Part shown: positions 54,867 through 64,000 of the stretch, piece by piece
Layout of the letters: each line of letters begins with the position of its first letter
How positions within the stretch are numbered: position 1 is the stretch's first letter
Assembly (NCBI GenBank): GCA_026119855.1
Contig: JAOWBW010000323.1
Coordinates: 62,001-126,000, forward strand
Source: Campanula takesimana
Lineage: Eukaryota > Streptophyta > Magnoliopsida > Asterales > Campanulaceae
Direction of reading: 5' to 3'
Length of the DNA stretch: 64,000 nt
Translations under genes and position numbers: made by a program
The notes under the pieces: generated by a model
What the model was told of the DNA's origin: nothing
Seen by the model: only the letters and a program-made list of their open reading frames with translations
The model's database searches: none

Positions 54867-55861
54867 TGTAGACACCCCGCCTTGGACCGCTCACCCCGAT
54901 TGCACATTTGATCTTGTGTTTCTCCCCATTTTAAGTGTTTCTCGTTAGTTCCTGTCACTTCCGTTAAGTTCCTGACTGACTTCGTTAAGTCCAGGGACTA
55001 AACTGAATAATAGGGCTGACTTTCTATGTCCATTCTGTCAAAATCTCCTTCTCTGAGTCGCGCGTCTCCGACAGGAGGATCCAGACGCGCGTGCCTCCCG
55101 CCCCCAAAGCAGAAGCGCGCGCCTCTGGGCGTCGGTTACAGATTTCTGGCCAGGATTCTCTCCCTTGCTCAATTTACAGGATTTTGCCCGGGAAAGATTT
55201 CTTGGTGAGTGAGTTTTGGCACCAAAAACATCTCTCTTTCACCTATAAAAACCCCCCCTTTTACCTCCATTTTCAAGGACCTTGGGCTCTCAATCTCACA
55301 TTTTCAATAAGAAACCAAATTTCATACTTTCAAAGCATTTTCCAAAGGATTTCTCCAAGTAATTCAACAAGAAGTGTTTGAAGTCTCTTGAAGTCTAGGT
55401 AAAGCTATTTCTTTCCCTTTCTTAACTTCATCTCTTTTCTCTTTCTTTTTGTTTTATCAAAGTGCAATCACCCAAATCATTTTGGGACATGACTCTAATG
55501 ATCACCTCATCTCATTGAGGTCGGTTAAAGAGTTATCTCCTACATTCCAAACTCTATTTTAAACCCCCTTTTTTATGATTTAAAGAAGAAGAAGAAGAAC
55601 ATTTATCATTTATGTAGATTTTGATCAAGCAAGACCAACTTTAGTTGGGCGGGATGTGTGTTTCGGTACTTCCCATCTCGTAACCTAACCTCCGAACCTC
55701 AAAACAAAGAATCTCTATTTTCGTAATCAAATTTAGGCTATTATCAATAGGTTTTTCTTATGTTCCTCAAAACATAGGTGGCGACTCTAAAAACAAGTTA
55801 GACATCCTAGGATAGTTCACTCGCTCTAGCCAAAGCCGTGGGCTCCCCCGGAGTATCTACA
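54867..55861 (+). repeat. 5' LTR of element C
   Basis: TGTAGACACCCC...GAGTATCTACA. CG-rich tracts at about 55058, 55085 and 55114 precede a CTATAAAAACC box at 55243, by roughly 120-190 bases. The triplet's order and spacing match those in A and B. Confidence 0.93.
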
Positions 55862-55862
55862 G

Positions 55863-55880
55863 TGGCGACTCCGCTGGGGA
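55863..55880 (+). other. Primer-binding site of element C
   Basis: TGGCGACTCCGCTGGGGA, one base after the LTR end. Confidence 0.88.
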
Positions 55881-57008
55881 CGTTTGAGGGTTAAACTTGC
55901 ATTCTGATCAAAATCTACATCTTTTCTGGGCATTCTGACTCCTGATGGGGGAGGCGCGCGCTTCTGGCCTCTTCAGCCTAAGGCGCGCGCATCCCGCATC
56001 AAGGATCAGAATCGCCCGCTTCTTCATGTTCTTCATCTTCTTCTTCTGCTATTCTCCACTAATCATTTCTGCAGGGGTTACAATATGCACATAGGACCAG
56101 GGCAATCCTCTGAGTCCAAAATCTGACAATCTGACAGGTGTGACCAGAAGCGCGCGCCTCCCAATAGCATCGCGCCATGCGCGCGCGTCTCGTATCAACA
56201 CTCAGAGGCGCACGCTTCTGGGTTGGTTCCCAGAACAGAAACAGGTCTCAGAACAGAGCAGTATGATGGGGGTGTGGGCACAGTTGCCTGCATCAGTGGT
56301 TATTCTGAACTTCGGACTGTTTTAATTTTATGTTCTATTTTATCGGTCACACGGGTGATTCGAAAGTTGTAATTATGTGCTTATTTGTTTTTTTTTATTT
56401 CTTTTGAAAAAAAATTTAAAAAATATTTTGTCACCTGTTAGACCTCACACTGCATGCACATATTCCTATGAATTGCTCACTATCGAGTCGCACAAGTCCA
56501 ACCCCAAACCTGTCGAGGCCCGTCCTAGAAAGTTTCAAGCTCCACTCGACCTTGGCTCTTTCGAAGCGGTAAACCTCAGCCCGTGGCGTAGTTCATGACT
56601 ACATGCTTGGGGTGACCTTTGAGCCTCATATTCAAGCCGAGCACAAGCCACACAATTCTAGTTAGGGTCTAACACTCCGTGATTCAAGTCGGTTTCCATG
56701 TACCGAGATTTCCCTAAACTAATGTCTTCAAATCATACATGCCAACTTGTTGAAACGGACGCAATAAAAATCCGTCCCCAAAAGTGGTTATTTTGGACGA
56801 AAATAAAAATCCGTCCCCGCATGTATGCTTTACTACATTAATTTAGTTTAATCCCGATACATGTAGAATTCACAAAAGCGATGGAATCCGATGAGTATAT
56901 GGGACCGCGAGATGGTCTATATACTAGTGTGACGATTCCATTATTTCTTAGAAACCCCAAAAGGGATCCATTCCCTCCGACTTATAAAAAAAAAGAGTCT
57001 TTTCTTAT
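55881..57008 (+). other. 5' leader of element C
   Basis: Two clusters of GCGCGC tracts (about 55951-56000 and 56148-56213) and a GGGGTGTGGGCACAGTTGCC segment are present. Two tandem hairpins follow: GGACG(CAATAAAAAT)CCGTCC at 56757-56777 and GGACG(AAAATAAAAAT)CCGTCC at 56795-56816. Long T/A tracts occur near 56390. No credible gene. Confidence 0.72.
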
Positions 57009-58750
57009 GTGGTTCGAGTTGTGTGCCCAACTGTGTGTTCTAAGCCTCTTCGTGGACCGCAAGTGTTACTCAAGACTGACAAGGGCCTCTTCTGCAATAT
57101 AGGTTCAATTGGTACTTACAGAGTCTACCGGGATTCGGGAAATCGGTTAGTCCGTGAAGAGATCACTCCAACAGCTCCTACATCAACAATGGCCGGCGGC
57201 TCCAACACCAACAATACCATGACTCTCGAGCAACTCGCAACCATGGTCCAACTCCTCCAAGAGCAAGTCTCCACCCTTAATAAGGAGGCACAAAGCAAAG
57301 ACGACATTTGGTAATCCCACCTCGACAGCCAAAGGGAGGACCACGAGGTCGAGATGGAGATAATGAAAGAAAAGCTCACTAATCTTGCTAAGGGGAAGAG
57401 CAAAAATGACGATGACGAATCCGAATGGACCGAAGGTTTGTTCAAAAGTCCTTATGTCAACACCTGCACCAAGAAAGTGGGAGAGCCAAGTTCCGAGAAC
57501 AATGAGCCCAAAATGGTGGATTCTATCATGGCCTACATCGACCAAAAATTCAATAGGCTCAACATGGGGAAAGGCTCCGACACAAGCCTTTATCAATCAT
57601 CCATCCTCATGAGTACTATGGCCGCTCTTCCTGATAAGTTCAAGATGCCCGACATAAGCAAATTCAAGGGCAACTCTTGTCCTATGGCTCACATTGAGAC
57701 TTATATTTGGGCAATGGTTCCAAAGAAGGTCTCCCCCAAGGTGATGGCTCAATGCTTTCCTCTCACTCTCGAGGGGGCGGCAAAAGATTGGTATGCTACT
57801 CTCCCGCTCACTGTCCGTCTTGATTGGGACTCCGCCATGCTTGCCTTCAAGAACCAATACCAAGGCAACACCACTCACCGGCCCACAAGGAAAGAGCTAG
57901 AGAACACTACTCAACGAGACCACGAGTCCTTCATCGACTTCACAAGGAGATGGAATGATAAACTCTCCGAGATTGTGGAAAGGCCAAATACCAAGGAGAA
58001 AATGGACATCTTTCTCAAATGTCTCAAAATTGATCTCCGCACCCACCTAAGTGGGGCTTGCTATGCGGATTTCTCCCAAATGTATGAGGCGGGGGTCCGA
58101 ATGGACGAGTTGCTCAAGGAAGTCAAGAAAAGTGCTCCTAGCTACCGCTACAAGGCCGCTTCCAACTCCACAAAAGAGGCCTCGGTCAACGCCGTTACTA
58201 TTGACAAGGGAATTACAAAAAGGTTCCTCCACCCTAAGGGAAGAAGTCTCTAAATGACCATGTCTACACGCCTCTCCAAGGCATGACTCAAACCGAAGCT
58301 TTCGAAGTCCTCAAAGCAAAGGGTCAAGTCACACCCATACAAGGGTACCAACCCAAGACGGTCAACCCCAATCATGCTCACCACAAATATTGTGGCTACC
58401 ACCAATATAGTGGCCACACCACCGAGGAATGCTTCGTTCTCCGCAATGTCATTCAAGATCTCATAGACAAGAAATAATTTGTAGTGACTAATGGCGAACA
58501 TGTCAATGTAATAGAGATAGGAGAACTCGAGGGGACCACCCATTCAATCCCAATTGTGAATGGGGGCCCCAATGTTATGAATAAACTTGACAATTCTTGT
58601 TATGTTGTAACTTACGATGAGGTAATGAGGGAAGTACTAGAGAATAGGAAAAAAGAAGCAAGATGGGAACGTCAACATGCTAACTCGATCCGGTCGAGTC
58701 ATAGCAACTTCTCAAAGGCCGCAAGCTCGCGACACTCCCGAAGATCCTCT
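57009..58750 (+). pseudogene. gag, element C
   Basis: The likely start is the ATG at 57189 (ACAACAATGGCC); an upstream in-frame ATG is at 57009. It has a coiled coil, then a CAA-to-TAA stop at 57312, then an intact core (MPDISKFKGNSCPMAHIETY, TLPLTVRLDWDSAMLAFKNQ). A one-base deletion near 58208 shifts the frame. The zinc knuckle (CGYHQYSGHTTEEC) follows, then GAA-to-TAA at 58476-58480 and an extra A near 58650. Confidence 0.9.
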
Positions 58751-59720
58751 ACTTGTCCAACTCAAGAAAACTCAAGCCAACATCTTATTTGGGACCTCAT
58801 CGCATCCTCAAAGAACACCGAGATCTTGTCATCCGCAATCTCGATGATACATCAATTTCTCCCGATACTACTCCCGAGGACCTCACGGCAATGATCGGTC
58901 ACATTCATTTTGGCAACGTCATCACTTTGCCGATATGGACCTTCCACCATTTGGTTCCGACCACAACGAGGCTATTTACCTCAAGGTACGAGCAAGGGGG
59001 AGGCCCATCTCAAGAGTCTTAGTGGACGGTGGTTCCGCACTCAACCTCATGCCTGGCAGAATCATGGGCATACTGGGGCTTAAGGATTCCGATTTGAAGC
59101 CTTCTACTCAAGTAATCCGAGGTTATGACAGCACCGCCCGTACAGTCATGGGCATGATCGAAATAGACATTGAGTTTGGGAGCATGGTCATGTCCGTTCC
59201 ATTCCAAGTGCTTGACATCCCGGCCTCGTTCAACTTGCTTTTGGGTCGACCATGGATTCACAGTTCTAATGCCGTCCCGTCAACTCTCCATCAATGTGTC
59301 AAGATCCGAAATGGTGATGAAATAGTGACCGTCATGGCCGAAAACGTCACTATCCACAGAAAAGGTGAGCCCGTCCACCAAGTTCAGCATGGTTTACCAG
59401 ACTCCACTCTCTCCGGCGTCTCAATCAACGCCATTGACAAAGAAGGGGGAAACGGATCATGGACCCCCAGCAATCACAAAGTCCTCCGCATGATGAGGAA
59501 TATGGACTACTTCCCTGGTTTAGGCCTAGGGAAATATCAACAAGGAATCCTACATCTGTGCAAGTCCCATTTGTCAAGAACACATTCGGTTTGGGGTACG
59601 AGCCTTCCAGAGAGGACTTGAAACAAGAGCAAGCGATCAAGAATGAAAAGGCCCGAGCTCGTAAAGAAGGCCGTCGTTATGAGGTCCCTAATCTAAGGCC
59701 TTACCGCAAGTGTTGAATGG
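58751..59720 (+). pseudogene. Protease and G-patch-like segment, element C
   Basis: After a short frame offset, an open stretch carries RVLVDGGSALNLMP, ASFNLLLGRPWIHSS and MRNMDYFPGLGLGKYQQGI. A frameshift near 59555 separates it from NTFGLGYEPSREDLKQEQ. Unlike B it has no stop between the protease motif and the end of the domain. Confidence 0.85.
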
Positions 59721-60520
59721 CTATTTTTTCCGCCAAGGGGAAGACGTTCCATACATGATCTTTCCCGAGCCATGGGTTAACAATAAGGGTGTCAAAAAGC
59801 CCGGTCTCGAAATCTTCTCCGATTGTGAGATCCAGAAATCCGAAAGGGAACCAACTCCCATGTCGCCCGTGAATGGTGGGGAAGGAAGGTGACTATAGAG
59901 TCCGAGACAGAAATCATCGTGGGGGAAGAACCGACAGATTTAGCCTCCATGTTCGAAGAGCTTGCCATAATGAATGAATGCCAAATCAACGCCATCCATG
60001 ACACGTCATCATGAATGAGACTATCAGTGAGATCCCGCCAAGCTCCGAGCCGATCAACAATTGGTATTCTACGAAAGGGCCCGTGGTATCCGAGGAATTC
60101 TTAGTCCAAGAAATGGGTTGCATACCCCGCACATCAACAAAGAAGAGCGGCTCACACTTACTTTCGAGTCCGAGAGTGTCTCTAATACCCTCACCCAAGA
60201 GGATATGGAGGCCATAGCCGAGCGTGTGTTTCCTTTCTTTGCTAATGAAAAATTTGATATTTCTGAGTACCCTGAGATTGCAACATCATAAATGATGAAT
60301 TAACTAATAATGAACTTAATGAACAAGTTAATAACGATTCAAATTATGATGAAATAGACCACGAAAACACAACACTTAATGAACTTGCTCAACAGGTCCG
60401 TAGTCGTGGTGAAAATGGTCCAGGGGCTGACGAAGAATTGCATGTTGTTAATCTGGGTACCGACGAAGAGCCAAGGGAAACTAAGATCGGAAGCTTCTTC
60501 AAGGGGACGACAGAGACAGA
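59721..60520 (+). pseudogene. Pol linker between protease and RT, element C
   Basis: Pieces in several frames are homologous to B's linker (NGYFFRQGEDVPYMIFPEPW, IFSDCEIQKSEREPTPMSP, ERLTLTFESESVSNTLTQED), with a run of Asn/Glu codons near 60290-60380. Several indels are present. No recognised domain. Confidence 0.65.
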
Positions 60521-61637
60521 TTGACTGCACTACTACGGGAGTTCGTGGATGTGTTCGCATGGTCATACAAAGACATGCCGGGTTTGGACAGAAAGGTAGC
60601 GGAGCACAGAATTCCGATCAGAGAAGATGCCAAGCCGGTAAAACAGAAGCTTAGAAGATCAAGCCAGAATGGTCTCTGCAAGTCAAAGAAGAGATCGAGA
60701 AGCTCCTCAGTGTGGGTTTCATCAAGGTTATCGAGTATCCGACATGGTTGCCAACATCGTAACAGTCAGAAAGGCAAACGGCAAGGTTCGAGTTTGTGTG
60801 GACTTCCGGGATTTGGACAAAGCTTCCCCGAAAGACGATTTTCCACTCCCTAACATCGACATGCTGGTCGACTCCACTGCTACCTACGAGGTTCGCTCAT
60901 TCGTGGATGGGTTTGCTGGGTACAATCAGATTCTCATGGCCGAGGAAGATCAACATAAGACAGCCTTCACAACACCGTGGGGTACCTTTTGCTACACAGT
61001 CATGCCATTTGGGTTAAAAAACGCTGGGGCTTCCTACCAAAGAGCCGTGACAGACTTGTTCCACGATATGATTCACAAAGAAATCGAGGTCTATGTGGAC
61101 GACATGATCATTCACTCCAAAGGGACCGATGGTCAACATTTAATCGATCTCCGCAAGTTCTTCGAAAGGCTTCGTCAACACAAGATGAGGCTCAACCCTG
61201 CAAAGTGCACGTTCGGGGTTATCCGAGGCAAAGTCCTTAGTTATATGGTCACTGAAAGGGGAATTGAAGTAGATCCCTCCAAAAGCAAGGCAATCATTGA
61301 CATGCCTCCTCCAAAGACGCGGAAAGAGATCAAAGGTTTCATGGGCAGACTGCAATACATCAGTCGGTTTGTGCACCAAATCACTTCCATATGCGAGCCA
61401 ATCTTCAAGCTACTCAAGAAGAATGTGGCTCTAGAATGGACCGACGCGTGCCAAGAAGCCTTCGACCAAGTGAAGCATTACTTGATGTGCCCTCCTGTTC
61501 TAGTTCCGCCGTACAAGGAGAAGCCTCTTTTTCTCTATCTCACTGTCAATGATGAAGCCCTAGGGGCTATGTTAGCACAAGAGCAACGAGAGTCCACAAA
61601 GGAGAATGCCATTTATTTTGTCAGTCGCCGATTCTAA
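60521..61637 (+). pseudogene. Reverse transcriptase and RNase H, element C
   Basis: The N-terminal fragment (LREFVDVFAWSYKDMPGLDR) keeps the frame that B lost near 48475, but indels near 60655-60750 break it. It then reads continuously with VRVCVDFRDLDKASPKDDF, PFGLKNAGASYQRAV, YVDDMIIHS and LFLYLTVNDEALGAMLAQE, ending RRF-TAA at the same site as B. Confidence 0.92.
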
Positions 61638-63703
61638 GGAGGCGAAAAGAACTACTCTGTCTTAGAGAAGTCATGTGCAGCATTGGTTTGGGTTACTCAA
61701 AATCTCAAACACTATATGGAAGCTTTTTCGATCAAGCTAGTAGCAAAGGTGGACCCGCTCCGCTACATCTTCGAGAAGCCTTTCATGTCAACAAGAATAG
61801 CCAAATGGTACTTCATGCTCTCCGGCTATGATATCACTTATGTCATACTAAAATCCGTCAGGGGGAAAGTGTTCAGTGACCAGTTTGCCGAATTCCCGTG
61901 TGACGAAGTGAAGGGGGAAGACGTACAAATCCCCGACGAGCATTTAATTTGTACTGCAACCGAGGAAAATAAGTGGCAACTTTTTTTCGATGGCACCGCC
62001 AATAAACACGGTTTTGGTATAGGAGTATTGCTTGTCGATCCAAAAGACATCTACACTCCCATTGCCATCCGTCTGGAATTCAAAGCTACCAACAACATTG
62101 CCGAGTATGAAGCATGCATAGTAGGGCTCGAAGCAGCTCTCGAAAGAAACGTCACGGAACTAGAACTATTCGGCGACTCTTTGCTCCTTATCAATCAACA
62201 ATCGGGTAAATGGCGAATCCAAGACCCGACCCTCCAACAGTATGGTCAGCACCTTGAAGAATTGGTTGAACAATTCCAAGAGATCACTTTCAACTACCTG
62301 CCAAGGGATAAAAATCGCTTCGCCGATGCACTGGCCACCATAGCTTCATTAGTCGAAATACCCAAAGGGAAAATGGTGAAGCCTTTCAAAATTGCCCGAA
62401 GGAACAGTCCGGCGTACTGCATGAGTATCGAGATCAACGAGGTTCAAACAAACTCTCCGTCGTATTCGGATATCATGAATTTCCTCAAAGATGGCACTTA
62501 TCCCGAGAATAGCACTAAGAAGTCTCAAGCGGCTCTGCAAAGGCTAGCCTCTCGGTACGTACTGATTGGGGACCGAGTCTACAAAAGGCACCACGACGAG
62601 ATCAATCTCTTATGCGCCAATGAGGCCGAAGCTCAAGAGATAATGTGCGAAGTGCACGAAGGAGAGTGTGGACCCCATATGAATGGGTTTATGCTAGTCA
62701 AGAAGATACTCCACATTGGTTACTATTGGAGCACTATGGAACGAGACTGTATCGAGAAAGTCAAAAGGTGTGCCAAGTGCCAATTCCATGCTAATCTGCA
62801 ACATGCTCCACCCTCGCAACTTTACAACATGGTCACACCTTGGCCTTTCTCTTGTTGGGGAATAGACATCATCGGTAAAGTCCATCCTGCCGGAAGCAAT
62901 GGGCAGTCATTCGTCCTAGTGGTCGTCAACTACTTCACAAAGTGGGTCGAAGCACAAGCCTATCGGACCCTCAACGCCAAGAAAGTGGCCGAATTTGTAA
63001 AGATTAATATCATGTGCCGATACGGCGTGCCTCATGAAATCATTTCCGACAACAGCTCTCACTTCGAGAAGGAAATGGATGCACTTTTGGTAGAATACAA
63101 GATCACCAAGCACAAGTCATCTCCTTACCGTCCCCAAGCAAATGGAGCGGTTGAAGCAGCAAATAAGACCATCGAGACCATCGTCAAGAAAATGGCCTCA
63201 ACAGGAAGGGATTGGCCCGAGAAGCTACCATTAGCATTGTAGGGCTACCGCACGTCAATACGGTCAGCAACAGGAGAAACTCCTTATGTATTAGTCTATG
63301 GTTCTGAAGCCGTACTCCCAATCGAACTTGAAGTCCCATCTCTACGGGTCCTCCTCGAGAATCAAGTCAACGAGGTCGACTGGATGCAAAGTCGATATGA
63401 ACAGCTAGCCTTACTCGACGAGAAAAGGCTAAGAGCACTCGAACGCACAAGGGCGTATCAGCAAAGGATGGCAAGAGCTTTCAACAAAAGGTGAAACCTC
63501 GAAACATCAATGTGGGAGATTTGGTCTTAAGACAACATCCTCCTAATGCCATGAATCCCCTGGGGAAATGGGGAACCCAATGGATCGGTCCGTACGTGGT
63601 CAAAAAGATACTAAGCGGCGGTGCAGTCCGACTCGTGGATTTAGATGGTGACCAGCTGCCAAAGGAGGTCAACCTCGACAAGATCAAGAGGTTCTATGCT
63701 TAA
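61638..63703 (+). pseudogene. Second RNase H and integrase, element C
   Basis: RNase H motifs are FFDGTANKHGFGIGVLLVD, IAEYEA, FGDSLLLINQ and NRFADALATIA. Integrase has HEGECGPHMNGF...CAKCQ, GIDIIGK, ISDNSSHF (Gly to Ser in DNG) and YRPQANGAVEAAN. TGG-to-TAG at 63240-63242 (LPLAL*) and a one-base deletion near 63488 interrupt the end, which finishes IKRFYA. Confidence 0.92.
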
Positions 63704-63743
63704 TAAACAAAGACCATAAAAAATAAAAAAATAAAATTGCTCG

Positions 63744-63773
63744 CTAGGTTGAAAACCCGCAAGGGAGGCCTAG
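63744..63773 (+). other. Post-pol hairpin 1, element C
   Basis: CTAGG/CCTAG arms with an inner CCC-GCAA-GGG stem-loop (GNRA type), 41 bases after the integrase stop codon. Confidence 0.6.
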
Positions 63774-63807
63774 GCAAAAATTAGAGCACGTGCAAAAAAG
63801 AAGCTCG

Positions 63808-63837
63808 CTAGATTGAAAACCCGAAAGGGCGGTCTAG
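63808..63837 (+). other. Post-pol hairpin 2, element C
   Basis: CTAGA/TCTAG arms with an inner CCC-GAAA-GGG stem-loop. It differs from hairpin 1 by a compensated pair and by another GNRA loop. Confidence 0.6.
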
Positions 63838-64000
63838 GCAAAAAACAGGGTGCACACAAAAAAAAATGGTCTTTGTTTGTTTGAACTACGGAGACCTGAG
63901 CCTCCCAACTGGAGGAACGTAGGCAACCTTCGGGTGCGGTCTAAAACATATCAAAAATACCCAATTCACTTCAAATAACAAGATGCAATTTTTATTCATT
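63838..64000 (+). other. Start of the 3' region of element C
   Basis: It contains the block TGAACTACGGAGACCTGAGC...GGAGGAACGTAGGCAACC (63881-63930), as in B and E. By analogy with B the end of an antisense gene should follow beyond the window. Confidence 0.6.

Larger units (their letters stand above)
54867..64000 (+). mobile_element. Element C: Tat/Ogre-like retrotransposon, truncated by the window end
   Basis: 5' LTR, primer site, leader, gag, protease, RT, dual RNase H, integrase and the start of the 3' region are present. It is close to B throughout but carries more frameshifts. It stands head to head with B, 623 bases apart, so B and C form inverted arms of about 9 kb. The possible target-site duplication is GTATG. 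Confidence 0.93.

Overview
The window is a nest of LTR retrotransposons from a plant nuclear genome, almost certainly an angiosperm and probably a eudicot. Nearly all recognisable coding sequence is retrotransposon gag, protease, reverse transcriptase, RNase H or integrase, plus the extra antisense genes that some plant Ty3/gypsy elements carry. I found no convincing host gene. There is also a small organelle-derived insert containing part of a chloroplast-type trnD-GUC.

Four element groups occur. (1) A Tat/Ogre-like Ty3/gypsy family with LTRs of about 1 kb (ends TGTAGA...TCTACA), a tRNA-Arg-like primer site, gag, protease plus a G-patch-like segment, RT-RNase H, a second RNase H, and integrase. 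Copies are A (1-4271, minus), F (scattered remains), E (21337-27191, plus), B (30715-54243, minus) and C (54867-64000, plus). (2) A related family D with different LTRs (TGTAAG...CTTACA) and a split body (7368-15327 and 27192-28877). (3) Ty1/copia elements of Angela/Tork type: a full element (33089-41644), a solo LTR (29058-30611) and an LTR scrap (21108-21336). (4) A SIRE-like copia remnant (18599-21107).

Layout: 0-4.3 kb is the 5' half of A. 4.3-7.4 kb is a tandem-repeat and low-coding region ending in a probable chromovirus-type LTR fragment. 7.4-15.3 kb is the 3' half of D, with an antisense gene, tandem arrays, the organellar insert and the 3' LTR. 15.3-18.6 kb is the 3' end of F. 18.6-21.3 kb is copia debris. 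21.3-27.2 kb is the 3' half of E. 27.2-28.9 kb is the 5' end of D, inverted relative to its 3' half. 28.9-30.7 kb is more of F, split by a solo LTR. 30.7-54.2 kb is B, itself split by the copia element. 54.2-54.9 kb is the last piece of F. 54.9-64 kb is C.

Target-site duplications resolve the nesting: GGTTT for B, CCGGC for the copia element, GGACC for the solo LTR, and CCAGG/CCTGG (reverse complements) for D, which reveals an inversion. Sequence that was once one antisense plant-mobile-domain gene of F now lies at 16.1-15.3 kb (minus) and, on plus, at 28.9-30.7 and 54.2-54.9 kb.

The Tat-type elements share a two-way architecture. Sense gag-pol runs from the 5' LTR and is followed by small hairpins with GNRA-type loops. 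A convergent antisense gene starts near the 3' LTR behind its own TATA-like box. A hypervariable tandem array lies between that gene's promoter and the 3' LTR. Clusters of short GC-rich palindromes recur upstream of the TATA-like boxes of both sense and antisense promoters, also in the unrelated copia LTRs, with a different palindrome in each family. Nearly every coding region carries stops or frameshifts. All comparisons and counts were made by eye.
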